NCBI GenBank assembly: GCA_949752735.1
Contig: OX457039.1
Location: forward strand, 42,024,699-42,088,698
From: Lumbricus terrestris
Taxonomy: Eukaryota; Annelida; Clitellata; Crassiclitellata; Lumbricidae
Reading direction: 5' to 3'
Length of the DNA: 64,000 bases
Below are positions 23,693 to 35,167 of this stretch, one piece after another. The position numbers were made by a program, and so were the translations under genes. The notes under the pieces were generated by a model. The model made no database searches and was not told the origin of the DNA. It was given only the letters and a program-made list of their open reading frames with translations. The first letter of the stretch is position 1. Every line of letters starts with the position of its first letter.

Positions 23693-25133
23693 CAGCGGTT
23701 CTCAACCTGTGGGTCGCGACCCCCACGGGGGTCGCCTGACAATTTGCCAGGGGTCGCCTGAGCTCTTCAGAAAATAAAGAAGTAATAGCAATTTCAAGGC
23801 TATTTACTACGTTAGAGCCACTTAAAAATAAATCTTTTATTATACTTCGCTATGATGCATTCGTTAGATCAATTGAAGCAGCTAATCTAATTTCTGGCAT
23901 TTTAACCTTCAAATGTAAATTCCACTTTACTATTCTTCTTAAAAATGGACAGGTGATACTTATTGAAGTCTTAAACCATGTACGTGGGCACTGAAATCAT
24001 GAGTTATTTTGCTAAGATGACCGCTTAAAATGTTTCCGTTACAGTGTGAAAATCCAAAACCTTTTCACAATTGGGAACCGGCATTCTGAAGTCTTAAAAT
24101 ATGACTATACGCATTGAAAAAATATGCAATTTCATTAACATTGCGCTTAAAATGCAGCCATTGCAGTGTGGAAGTTCAACAATTTTTTACAATGGGGAAA
24201 TTTTTCGAAGTCTTAATCCATGTCTTTTGGCACTGAAATTATGAGAATTGTTTTTTAAAGTGATGGCCTAAAGTGCTACATCTTTGCGCTATGGAAATCT
24301 TAAAAAAATTAGACAATGGGGAGCAGCATATTCCTCCCCAAACCCTCCCTCTGATCAGCGTATTCATAAAGTACACATGCAAAATTTGTGAAATTGATAG
24401 CCACCCAAATCGAATCAGCTAGGCGAAGTAAGTGTTGAGAAAAGATGAGCTTGACCAATTTTTAGAGTAGCGTAGTTTTAATAGTTTTATTTATTGACCA
24501 TTTTCAGAGTAGCATATGGCAAGTTTTAATAGTTGCAGCATGAATAAAGAAACTAACATGCACATTTATTTTCACTGACATTTTGGCAGTCTAATCGATG
24601 AAACCCAGCAAATAAACAGAGATGCCATCGAGATGCAAAATATCCTAATAATAGAGGAAGGCTTGACCAGTGTTCTTAAGAACAAAGCTGATGACACCAA
24701 GAAGGCACATACTTGCGTCAGGTTTGGAAAGTTCCAACAGCAAGACGTGGCAGCTGTTGAAGTCCATTTCAACTGCAAACTGCAGAATAGGCCTAGCAGG
24801 CATCTCTCAGAATCTCAAGAACCAGAGCCCAGAAAGCCTCACACAATTCGATTTATTTATTTAGCCTTTGCAGTTCATGCAATGCCAGCTTAAGACCCAT
24901 CATCGTTCATCAGCAACATGCAAAGCGGACAGTTTGCAGGGAAACTGGTCTGCACTTACACAACAATTATTGTCAAAAGTAGTTTTCGAATTATGAGGGT
25001 GAAAATGTAAAACAATGGACAATGAAACAAAAATGCAGTAAAATATAATTCAATCAATTTTGTTGTTGGGGGTCGCCACAACTTTCAAAATGTTACCAAG
25101 GGGTCGCCGCACTAAAAAGGTTGAGAACCGCTG
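23693..25133. mobile_element. hAT-type non-autonomous element, 1.44 kb
   Basis: Ends cagcggttctcaacctgtgg and (inverted) aaggttgagaaccgctg. It is flanked by the 8-bp duplication tattaatg (23685-23692 and 25134-25141). Both ends contain the ggggtcgcc motif. No hAT transposase (RNase H or dimerisation motifs) is seen inside; ORFs at 24572-24893 are short and unassigned. Confidence 0.9.
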
Positions 25134-26111
25134 TATTAATGCATTGTCAAAGGGCAGGGTCGGCACTCTATTGGTTCTTAGTTGCAGGAAATCTTATAAC
25201 ATTTTATTTACAGTCAATCGGCCATATAATATATATATATATACCTATATAGAATTATATGTATATTATGTAGGCCCTTTAAGTTAGGCCTATAGCCGTA
25301 CAATGGTCCACGCAGGTTAGCTAAATATTGGTGCAACTTTGATAGGCCTATAGTTTTTATTTTATTTAAAGGAATGGTTATGCATTCTATTATTACAAGG
25401 AGAATCTTCTCCAAAACATCTGAGTGTATACGGAGTTTCATTTGTAGGCCAACCAGGATTTTATGGCTTTCAGACTGAGATAGTTGAGACTCGATCTGCT
25501 CTGCCTAAAGAGCTGACCGAAGTGCTAATGGTTCTGTAGATGTGTAACTCTGTAATGAAAAACGCATTAGAGCTGCTCCAATTAATAAATTATTTGCGTT
25601 CATTGTCTCTTCAAGAATAGGATATATGCGTTTAAAAAATAATCATTCGAAATTCGTTTCGATAGAACAACTTGAATTTATTCAACTTGAATTTTAATCC
25701 TGCAGTGTACTCCGTAATCCTGATGTGGAATGCATGCAAACAATTTAAATTGTTAAATATGAGGGTGATTTAAGGAAAGTACACTAGGAAAGCTCGTATA
25801 GTCCTAAACATTATTTTATTAATTAAAATATTATGTATTCGGTCGCTCCTAGCGTCACTTTGCCCAATCGCCTAATTGTCTAATTCCCTGCTGTCTCTGG
25901 CTGTCACCGGACATCATTGGTGAATTCAGGATTGATGCCGACTGTGTTTATTCAAGAGCCGAGTTTTTCGCCGTCTGCTAACTTAGCTGAACTCACCAAA
26001 ACTAATATTGTCTTCATTGCCCACTCATAGTTTCAGCTCATTTTGTCTATCGGTTTATTCCGTTCTCGCAACTGGTCACGTTTTCCTGTAAAGTCATCGA
26101 AGGTCACACGG

Positions 26112-26337
26112 CAACTCAGTTCAAGTTCCAATTCTAATTCTAATTCTATCTAATTCTACTAATTCTAATTCTATATGATTCTAGTTCTATCTAATTCTAT
26201 TTAATTCCAATTCTATCTAATTCTAATTCTATCTAGTTCTAATTCTATCTAATTCTGATTCTATCTAATTCTAATTCTATCTGATTATAATTCTATTTAA
26301 TTCTAATTCTATCTAATTCTAATTCTATCTAATTCTC
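26112..26337. repeat. (TCTAATTCTA)n minisatellite
   Basis: Alternating 6-bp (TTCTAA) and 10-bp (TTCTATCTAA) units, about 16-20 in all, with scattered point changes. Confidence 0.88.
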
Positions 26338-26497
26338 ATCGTCTCAGTGTTAAAGCCTACAGGTCCTGCATCACATTGATTATTGATTATGCCACCATCT
26401 ACTAATTCTGTCAAACTCAAAGGTGCTACAACAGGGCTTCACCTATATACGCAGTACTCATTGTCCCTCATTCCACAATCCACATCCTTCAGGCTTA

Positions 26498-26565
26498 CAC
26501 ACGCGCGCGCAAAGCCGCGCATACACACACGCGCGCATACACACGCACGCGCATACACACTCCCA
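26498..26565. repeat. CA/CG alternating purine-pyrimidine run
   Basis: acacgcgcgcgcaaagccgc and acacacgcgcgcatacacac are strongly Z-DNA-prone simple sequence. Confidence 0.8.
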
Positions 26566-27398
26566 CCTTTCTGCACAGACACAGTTGGACATACATGTGG
26601 ACTGTGGAGTGCATAATTTATGTATATTACATTTTTATATGATGCGAATAAAAATCAATGTCACCAGATGTTATGATAATATCAATGTGCTTGAGCTGTG
26701 ATGAGGTTTTTCATCGGCGGTATTTTCAATCCACAGTTGACGCTGGTTCCCCGTCACGGTGCCACCTTCTCCTTCTCTTTTTCCTCTGCCTCCTTCTCCT
26801 GCCTCTGCTTTCCTTGCTTCTGCTCCCTCTGCTCCTCCCCATACTACTGTTCCTCCTGCTCCCATCCTTCTACTACGTATTCATTCCTCCTACTCACTGG
26901 ATCACACTCGTCCCTGCTCTAAAATAATTATGATGCTTCATTGCCATCGCTACAGCGTATACGCAGAATTAAAAATCTTCTAGTCGGCTACACAGTGATT
27001 AAAAAAATCCAGAACCTTGAAAGTCCTGTAACATGAAATGATGATTAGTAAAACACAAATTCTACTGACATTTGGATCAATACTAATTGTTATCCAGCTC
27101 CTCTGCTTCCATCTGGAACTCCCAAGTCCCAACCCATCTTCTGCATCATTCTCTATGAGTATTTATCGTCTATGCCAGTCTGCTGGAATTTCACTGCTTT
27201 CTGACGGACCAGAATAACATTTTCATTGAATCCCTCGGTCTACTATAGATCTGTTACACTGCAGTACCGTATGTGGTTGTCTCATACGCATGCGCTATAA
27301 AAATTTGACTCAATGCATCTTCAGGAGTTGGGGCAGAGACCGGGAATGGCTGTCCTTAAGTCATACACTTGCTGGTGGACAGAGGTGCTAAGTGCACA

Positions 27399-28569
27399 CA
27401 TGGGCGCCCGCACATAGGGGCAAGGGGGGGCACTTGCCCCCCCCTGGAAAATGGACACCTATTTTTTAATTACTACTTTTCGTGTTAAAGAAATTTCCTT
27501 CCATTGAAATACTAATGTTACGAATGATACACTTCAGTGAAAGTCTCAAATTAAAGTATAGAAATCTCTCTAGAAACTAAAAAGCTCTTAATTTTCTGCC
27601 TTGCATTTTTTCAAAACCTTGCTGAAAATGGTTATCGTGCCTTTTAACCCTCCTGCAGGTACCCATTCAAATAGTACTCCTATTGATTAGGGCGTATACT
27701 TGTCTGGAATCTCGCTGTATAGGCTAATGCAATTTTTCACAACTGCACAAAAATTAATTATCGATAAAATTACACGAATGTAAAAATTTGAAATTTATCA
27801 ACAGCCCATTGAAATTAAGTCAGAGAGATCCACATATTCACCAGCGTTATGGAATCAAGTCTGCTTTTAAGTCAGGTTGCATTTTGTCCATTTTACATGC
27901 TGCCAGTACAGAATTTAAGTAGGTCAAGCTGTAGAGAAACTTGAATAATTGGCCCTGGTTATCACACCTTGAGATTTTCTCCCAAAACCAGCGTCTCGTC
28001 TGTTCAAAAGAATTAATACCTCATTATTCTGATCCTCGGAATTCACCACCTTCCTAAACGACACCCGCATTAACATCTGACCCACTGGCTACCAAACTCA
28101 GACCTCTTACTTGACTACCCTTTGAACAGCCTGCTGATTCGATGCAGCGCTTCTGAATAAGCTGGACCATGCCCTACAATTGACATTGGAATGGCACTTT
28201 AGAAGTTTAGAAATTATGATTAAAATATAGAAGTAGCTTTATGGAGCACTTGCCCCTTTAAAGCTGATACCTGCTTTTCGTTCATTTATTCATTCATTCA
28301 TTATATAGCGTCCCTTCAAAAGCCTACTTTTTAGCATTCTACTTTTGATTTTTTAATAAAAATTTTCGCACTAACAAAAACTATTTATATTGAAAATGAT
28401 AGGCCTACATAAATAAAACCGAGAAATATGCATTAAGAAACCTCTTTGAAAAATACCCATGTTCTCACTTCCCATATTTGCAATTTTTAAGCTCTTGCGA
28501 CTTGGAATTTAACCGTGACCATCTTACAAATTTTGCCCCCCCCTGCAAAATTTTCTGCGGGCGCCCATG
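27399..28569. mobile_element. hAT-type non-autonomous element, 1.17 kb
   Basis: Termini catgggcgcccgcacatagg and (inverse) ctgcgggcgcccatg. It is flanked by the perfect 8-bp duplication agtgcaca (27391-27398 and 28570-28577). Subterminal runs ggcacttgcccccccctg and tttgcccccccctgc are inverted. A SINE tail fragment (28281-28325) is nested inside. No transposase is detectable. Confidence 0.9.
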
Positions 28570-28818
28570 AGTGCACATATGTTTTTATTACTGCTATTTT
28601 TGTTCTCAAACAAATGAACCCACCGCTTTATTGTATATATGCGGTTATTATAAAAAAATGAAGGATTATACTTTGTTAAACCGGGCAATGTCTTAGGTAG
28701 AACAATAGGGCAGTTTCAATACACACACAGCCTTGGTTTTAAATTACGGTGCTAATATTCAAAACCTTTTTTTCACAGAGGTAATAAAGTACACGATAAT
28801 TTTCATTATAGGTCTATC

Positions 28819-28980
28819 TTGAATGAATGAATGAATGAAAGAAAGAATGATTGAATGAATGAATAAATGGATGAATGAAGGAATGAATGAATGAATAAAT
28901 GGATGAATGAATGAATGGATGAATGAATGGATTAATGAATTAATGAATATATGAATAAATGGATGAATGAATGAATGAAC
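28819..28980. repeat. (GAAT)n microsatellite
   Basis: GAAT/GGAT tetranucleotides. The reverse frame of Ser-Phe-Ile-His repeats is an artefact. Confidence 0.92.
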
Positions 28981-29828
28981 CAATTACCTCGTTTGGAGCG
29001 CAATTGATTGAGTAACTGAGAGAGTGAACCAGATTCAACGAATTAATGAATAGATGCGAATCACAATGAGTCAGTTTTTATGAATTATTATTGCATATTG
29101 AGTCTCTGCAGCAAGTTGCAACAGGATAATTTGCCTTAGATTGAACGAGTGACCTCCTATTATATGAAAATAATGCATCAATGGAGGGAAGAGAGAAATT
29201 GAGTCGCGAAGATAGCTGGCAAATAAAGGAATTGTCAAGGAATAATATGGCACATGATTTGGTAATTCGAATAAGCGTTTTCTGTGAGGCATGCATTTTG
29301 TCCAATATCGACACACTGTTGTTTATCCGTTCTTGTTCTTGTTCTTGTTCTCTTCTTCTTTTTCTTCTTCTTTTTCTTCTTCTTCTTCTTGCTCTAACAC
29401 AGTCTCCTTGACCTTCTCAAAGACCTCGAAATTATCACCATAGAAACGGTTCTAATATTAGAAACCGTCAGATCTTCTGATCATGCGGATGATGTGGGCA
29501 ATTCTGTTGTTTTCGCACGAATTAACAGTGGGAGGCAGTAATATCGAAAGAAAGGATGGCTGCTGCAAGTCATCCCCCGCATGAATAAACTCACGCACAG
29601 ATGGATAAACAGATAATACAAGCTAATAACGGAAGAGAGGGAATGGCGAATTTGCAAATGGAGCTAATAAAATCACGTATCTCTCCGCAGCCGCAATCGC
29701 GAAGTCAGATATTTGATCTATAACATGAACATCGCTGGCAATAGACGCACACAAATTATTTGATGCTCTGCATGTTTATGACCAACCCTACATGTAGATA
29801 GAAATGCAATAATAAATTGTAGGGTGCA
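28981..29828. other. Intergenic; no gene
   Basis: AT-rich, with a (CTT)n-type run at 29330-29393. Short unassigned ORFs only. Confidence 0.45.
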
Positions 29829-30343
29829 AAGTATTGCACATGATTAGGTCTATCTACGCACATAAGTATTGCACATGATTATCTACGCACATAAGTATTG
29901 CACATGATTATCTAGCACATAAGTATTGCACATGATTATCTACGCACATAAGTATTGCACATGAAAGTGACATGATTATCTACGCACATAAGTATTGCAC
30001 ACGATTATCTACGCACATAAGTATTGCACATGATTATCTACGCACATAAGTATTGCACATGATTATCTAGCACATAAGTATTGCACGTGATTAGCCTATC
30101 TACGCACATAAGTATTGCACATGATTATCTACGCACATAAGTATTGCACATGATTATCTACGCACATAAGTATTGCACATGAAAGTGACATGATTATCTA
30201 CGCATATAAGTATTGCACACGATTATCTACGCACATAAGTATTGCACATGATTATCTAGCACATAAGTATTGCACATGATTATCAACGCACATAAGTATT
30301 GCACATGATTATCAACGCACATAAGTATTGCACATGATTATCA
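29829..30343. repeat. 29-bp minisatellite, about 17 copies
   Basis: Unit acgcacataagtattgcaca plus tgattatct. Several copies carry the same variants (an insertion gaaagtgacatg at about 29963 and 30181, a dropped acg at four places). The block of variants recurs in the same order, which indicates a larger duplication of several units. Confidence 0.93.
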
Positions 30344-30656
30344 ATGCTCCATGTTGACTTATTGCAGCTCCTTTATATTACTCTAAACCGATGTAAACAC
30401 AAATAGACAGAAGGAAATTTCCGATTCATTTCTTTATTTGCTGTCAACATCAGATAAATCATTAATCGTCTATACATTAAGTAAGGTTTCAAACTGAATT
30501 ACAAGAAGTAGACAGCTGTCAGTCACTTAGCACAGCCACAATATGTGACAATAGCCTAGATGAAACCTGAACTAGACCTATAGACTCTCTGATTAATAAT
30601 AGGTCTAATTGGCCTACTGTAGGCTATGCATCCTGAGAAATATTCATTCCAGGTGG

Positions 30657-30800
30657 TGATGTTGCTTCATATGGGCATGAACCAGTCTATGCTGATGTTG
30701 CTTCATGTGAGCATGAACCAGTCTATGCTGACATTGCTTCATGTGGGCATGAACCAGTCTATGATGACGTTGCTTCATATGGGCATGAACCAGTCTATGC
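30657..30800 (+). repeat. Four tandem 36-bp units, in frame
   Basis: Unit tgatgttgcttcatatgggc plus atgaaccagtctatgc, four copies with a few substitutions. The 36-bp length keeps a 63-codon frame open (repeat MLLHMGMNQSML). There is no other sign of a gene. Confidence 0.85.
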
Positions 30801-30905
30801 TGAAGCTACAAAACTGATGACAAGAATTTGAGCTATGGAGACAGGTTTAGTAGGAGTGGACTGACACATTAGAAAGAATAATTATCAACAGAGGTCTGAC
30901 AGAAG

Positions 30906-31354
30906 CAGGGGCGGATCCAGGGGGCCAATCCGGCCATGTCCCCATTTAGAAATTTCTTAATTTTTTCCCCAGCTATTCTGACCTGAAAAGTTGAAAAGTT
31001 GACTTGGCCCCCGCGAGTAGCTCCGTATGTCCGTTCCCCGCAGCGGCGAATAAGATCATCAGTGTTTTGGGTGGAGGGCGAATGGAAAAGGTATTTTTGA
31101 GGGAAATTCGAGGCTGATGACTAAAAAAAGGTCACCAGTTTTTTCGGCGGATGGAAAATGTATCTTTTTGGGGGAAATTCGAGGTTGACGACTACAAAAA
31201 AAGGTCGCCAGTTTTTTCGGCGGATGGAAAATGTATCTTTTTGGGAAATTCGAGGCTCATGACTAAAAAAAAGGTCATCAGTTTTTTCGGCGCGAGCGGA
31301 AAAGATGACCCAAAATTTGGGTCCCCCCTTCGAAAATTTCTGTATCCGCCCTTG
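30906..31354. mobile_element. hAT MITE, CAGGGGCGGATCC family, copy 1
   Basis: Ends caggggcggatccaggggg and (inverse) ctgtatccgcccttg. It is flanked by perfect 8-bp duplications gacagaag (30898-30905 and 31355-31362). Three internal copies of a roughly 75-bp unit (tttttcggcggatggaaaat start) make this copy longer than its relatives. It lies about 390 bp upstream of the PKI coding exon. Confidence 0.92.
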
Positions 31355-31726
31355 GACAGAAGACACCAAATTGAAGCCTGTAAGAGATGATCATTGTAAC
31401 TTAGGGAATGCTGTGGGACAGGGACAGGTTCTTTGAATTCGCACGAAACAAGGTATAACTCGAAAGCATAGGTATACGTTATTTAAGACAGGGAAAGGAA
31501 CATTAGGATAGAATTCTTCAGTGCAAGAGTAATGGATTGGTGGAATGATCTGCACTATACTTACTGTCTCAGTGGAAGCCTTTATAGCCTTAAGCTGGAA
31601 GAGCTGGATTAATTATTAAGCATTAGATGTCAAGTTGTGGCTTTCCCGACATAATATTGTTAGACATCACTTCTGAACTGCTTTAAACCCTTCTTAGAGT
31701 GGAAATCTTTTGCTTTGTCTGCGCAG

Positions 31727-31741
31727 TGATCTATCAAAGTG
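31727..31741 (+). promoter_or_regulatory. Candidate 5'-UTR splice acceptor and leader before the PKI start
   Basis: A pyrimidine-rich tract ending tttgctttgtctgcgcag (AG at 31725-31726) precedes the ATG by 15 bases, so an upstream noncoding exon is likely. Confidence 0.5.
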
Positions 31742-31913
31742 ATGACGGACGTGGCTGCGTCGACGTCGGAAGTAGTTCCGGCGGAGTTGGAGAAATTCGT
31801 GGCGCTTGGCCTGACGGGAAGGCGCAACGCACTTGGAGATGTTCTCGACGAAAACGTCACAAAAACGTCGACAAAGACACTCGTCGAAAAGTTGCACCGG
31901 CTTCAAAGCACAG
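31742..31913 (+). CDS. cAMP-dependent protein kinase inhibitor (PKI), first coding exon
   Basis: The exon encodes 57 residues from MTDV, the same N-terminal motif as vertebrate PKI. PKI proteins bind the free catalytic subunit of PKA as a pseudosubstrate and help carry it out of the nucleus. Visible here are FVALGLTGRRNALGDVL (residues 19-35), where RRNA is the pseudosubstrate with Ala at the phosphoacceptor site, Arg27 and Arg28 at P-3 and P-2, and Phe19 at P-11. The export-signal-like TLVEKLHRLQ lies at 46-55. The P-6 position, Arg in the mammalian protein, is Leu24 here. ATG at 31742 is preferred over GTG at 31739. The exon ends ACAG, followed by GCAGGT. A normal GT donor four bases downstream would give a stop five codons into exon 2. 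Confidence 0.85.
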
Positions 31914-31968
31914 GCAGGTTCATCAATTTCGCCCTTCTTATAATATATACATACATATCTATAATATA

Positions 31969-33379
31969 CAGGGTGGCTCAATAAAAAATGTCCCACCAGC
32001 AAAAATGCAATTTCTCCGCAACCAATCGAGATTATTTTATGAAAATAGCAGGATTTATAGAGGAAAGATTTTGCAGCAATCTCTGAAAATCTCAATAATG
32101 AATTTTCATTACTTCAGAAGTTACAGCCGTGTAAAAACGTTTTTCCATTTTTTCAAATTTCCGCAGAATGATGTTCAAATACATGTGATTTCTTTAAGAT
32201 TTTTATGCAAATCACAACACATAAAAAGAGTATGATTTGATATGACCTCACTAACGGCTGTAAAGAAGCTGTTTATGAAGCAAGCTGTTAGTATTTGATG
32301 AGATTTTATATATTACGGTCTCTATTTGTGAAGCCGTTACTAAACGTCATGGGCAAAGTTTCTGCCGATGATAAAATGGGAACTCGGACGTTGCGTGAAC
32401 AGAGACTGAGACATCGCGTGATCATGCAAAATGCCTAGTGAAAAGTAGAGCCTGAGCACAATAAAGGCTATCTGCAAACGTATTTATGCAATGGAAGCTA
32501 AATGTCGGAAGAGAAGCAGAAAGTGGTCGTTTGGTATGACGGAAAAGAGCGCGATGTTCACGAAATTCGCTTGGTAATCGAAGGAGTCACGTTTGCAAAG
32601 CACATCATAGTTTCGGCATCAGACATGCTGGCGTGTGTTACGGCTGCAAGAAAAGACTGCATTTAATTCCATTCAGTAGGTTAGATGTCAAACTCATCGT
32701 TGAACTCTCTTACCCAGACTCATTGAAGACCAGGTATGCTCTAACATCTGGTTTTATTTTCCAGCAAGACGGTGTGCCTGCTTGCTCGCACGGCAAGGTT
32801 GATATGATGGCGCTACCTTATTGCCATCAACTGAGGTAGGCCTAAACATATTGGCAAAGATGACTAACAAACTCGCCAGACCTTAGCCCTCTTGCTTATC
32901 ACGTCTGGTGGGCTATGCTGGAACGCTGCAAGACATTTCATCTCAAGTTGGAGAACATTGGCCAGCTGAAGGAAGAGTCTTGCTGTTAATGTGGGATCAG
33001 TTGCCACAAGACCTGATCAACAAGGCCATACTGAGCTTCACAAAAAGAATTCGAGCTCGTGTTAAAGCAGCGAGTGGACACTCCCATTATACCTTACAAT
33101 AAACTGCAAAACGGAATTCTGAGGTCGTAGTGAAAAGTGATATCATTTGACATGGAAACCTACAAAGTGACGTTTATTTTTCCGCGGAAATTTGAAAAAA
33201 CCAAATTGAAAGTTTAAACAGCTGTAACTTTTGCAAACATGAAAAGTTTCAAATGAAACTTTCAGGGATTGTTGGAAATTCATTCCCCTGCAAATTGGAA
33301 AATTTTCGCAGAAAAAGTTCAATCGGTTGCGAAGATATCGCATTTTATCCGGTGGGACATTTTTTATTGAGCCACCCTG
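31969..33379 (+). mobile_element. Mariner/Tc1-type transposon, decayed
   Basis: Flanked by TA (31967-31968, 33380-33381). Near-perfect TIRs read cagggtggctcaataaaaaa, continuing tgtcccacc. It carries the remains of a transposase gene on the same strand. Confidence 0.9.
32500..33103 (+). pseudogene. Mariner transposase remnant
   Basis: A fragment at 32501 reads MSEEKQKVVVWYDGKERDV. From 32633 the frame reads VCYGCKKRLHLIPF, then SGFIFQQDGVPACSHGKV, the mariner catalytic FQQDGAPAH region. After a frame break comes SPDLSPLAYHVWWAMLERCKTF (about 32880-32945, the DLNPLDY motif). Another frame then gives MWDQLPQDLINKAILSFTKR (32988-33100), the usual mariner C-terminus. Stops and at least two frameshifts separate the pieces, and the first catalytic Asp region is not intact. 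It is therefore not functional. Family assignment rests on motif order and TA-flanked TIRs. Confidence 0.85.
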
Positions 33380-33383
33380 TATT

Positions 33384-34462
33384 TCTCAAAGTTTGTCCTT
33401 CCGTAAATTTGTATGTATGGATGTCCGGATGTCAGGATGTCCGGATGTATTTTGACACTTCGTCCCAGAAAATCAAAATTTCACGGGTGGCGTACCGGTG
33501 GAGGTCAGAGTTAGTGGTGGGGTGTTGTGGGGAAGGGGGTGGGGTGGGGGTGGGAATGAGGGGTGGTGGGGGGAGAAATTTGGGGAAATGTTTTTTCACC
33601 AAAACCAAAATTTCACTGGTGACGTACAGGTGGAGTTCAGAGTTAGTGGTGGCGTGTTGTGGGTGGTGAGGGGTGGGGTGAGGAGGAGTGGAGTGGGGGG
33701 TGTAAGGATGGGGGTGAGGTGGTGGATGGTGGTGGGGGGGATAAATTTGGGTGGAAATTTTTTTCCCGAAAACTAAAATTTCACGGGTGGCGTACCGGTG
33801 AAGGTCGGAGTTAGTGGTGGCGTGCTGTGGTGGGAGTCTGGGGTAGGGGATGGTTGAAAATTTGGGGGGGAATTTTTTCCCCAAAAACCAAAATTTCACG
33901 GGTGGCGTACCGGTGGAGGTCAGAGTTAGTGGTGGCGTGTTGTGGAGGGGGTGGGGTAGAGGGTGGGTGGAAATTTGGGGGGATTTTTCCCGAAAACCAA
34001 AATTTCACGTGTGGCATACCGGTGGAGGTCGGAGTTAGTGGTGACGTGTTGTGGAGGGGTGGAGAGGGGTGTGGGGTAAATTTGGGGGGCGAATTTTCCC
34101 CCCCGGAAACCAAAGTTTCACGGGTGGCGTACCGGTGGAGGTTGGATTTAGTGGTGGCGTGTTGTCGAGGGGTTGGTGGATGGAGGGTGGGAATAAATTT
34201 GGGGGAATTTTTTCCCCGAAAACCTAAATTTCACGGGTGGCGTACCGGTGAAGGTTGGAGTTTGTGGTGGGGTGTTGTGGAGGGAGTGGGGAGGGATGGG
34301 GGGAATTTGGGAGGGACATTTTTTCCCCGAAAGCAAAAATTTCACGGGTGGCGTACCGTCGGAGGTCGGAGTAAGTGGTGGCGTGTTGTGGAGGTGGTGG
34401 CGGTGGGGGGAATTTGAGGGGAAAATTGACGGAACCCGGGCGAAGCCGGGTATAAATGCTAG
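33384..34462 (+). mobile_element. Helitron-like non-autonomous element built of a tandem array
   Basis: The 3' end shows a GC hairpin (acccgg-gcgaag-ccgggt, 34434-34451) followed by 11 bases ending CTAG and then T, as in Helitron termini. The 5' end is uncertain; TC dinucleotides at 33384 or 33386, right next to the mariner end, are candidates but are not preceded by A. Most of the body is the tandem repeat listed next. No Rep/helicase is present. Confidence 0.6.
33470..34430. repeat. G-rich tandem repeat, about 100-150-bp unit, 8 copies
   Basis: Each unit contains aatttcacgggtggcgtacc and gttagtggtggcgtgttgtgg, then a variable G-rich spacer and a cccgaaaacc-type junction. Unit length varies because the G-rich spacer varies. 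Open frames on both strands are products of the repeat. Confidence 0.92.
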
Positions 34463-34532
34463 TAATGTATAATTGTACATGTACATAATACAAGTATATC
34501 TATAAATCTATATAGGGCCTATAGGCCTAATC

Positions 34533-35167
34533 CAGTGCTGTTCAAGCTTGTTGACGCCGCCGCCTCGACCCACCGAAGACTTTATTAATGAAGCTGAGGG
34601 GTCGCACCCATAAACTCAGAAGCAGTAGACCCTTATTAAAATCTACCGAAAATTATTTACTGTATTAAAACTTATTTTGGAATCATCACATTGAATGCGT
34701 CTTTGGAACGGGATTTTGTGTTCCCACTGTGACAGCAAGTTACCAATGAATAGTCAGAATAGCTAGGCCTATTCAATTTGATATAACCTATTCAAGTAGG
34801 TCAATCACTTGGTCAGTTAGGCTACTTCATTTATACGTAATTATTTGGCCACGTTGTGGTTGGAAGCGCCTGAGTAGCCCATGGAAGAGGCGCTATACAT
34901 ATACAAATACATTCAATGAATTTAATGAATGAATAAATTGAAAAAATCTACGAGGGACAGTCCTGCAGCCAGCTCTACAGCGCACTTTTTAAATCCTAAA
35001 ATTGAAGTCTGCCCGGTTGACAACATCAATATATTAATTTCAAACTTTCTTTTTCATGACTGAGTTTACGTGTTATTTATGAGATTGAGTGACTAAACGG
35101 TTGAATGATTTAGTTCGAGTAAGTCACTTAAAATGAGGGCTCGCGGGCCAAACGTTGGACAGCACTG
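34533..35167. mobile_element. Probable hAT-type MITE
   Basis: Inverted ends cagtgctgttcaagcttg and (inverse) cgttggacagcactg. taggccta flanks the right end directly and occurs on the left after a 3-bp offset, so the 8-bp target duplication is only probable. Confidence 0.6.

Larger units (their letters stand above)
25142..27390. other. Intergenic with a short-unit minisatellite
   Basis: No gene. It holds the TCTAATTCTA-type repeat at 26112-26337, a CA/CG alternating run at 26498-26565, and a CT-rich stretch at 26760-26890. Confidence 0.5.

Noticed and set aside
24572..24893. Possible hAT transposase remnant inside the 1.44-kb element
   Set aside because: No hAT dimerisation or catalytic motif can be read in any frame.
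29829..30343. Repeat-spacer look resembling a CRISPR array
   Set aside because: The repeats are directly tandem with no unique spacers, and the genome is eukaryotic.
33253..34493. Gly/Val and Pro-rich frames to 196 codons on both strands
   Set aside because: Products of the G-rich tandem array; frame changes with spacer length.
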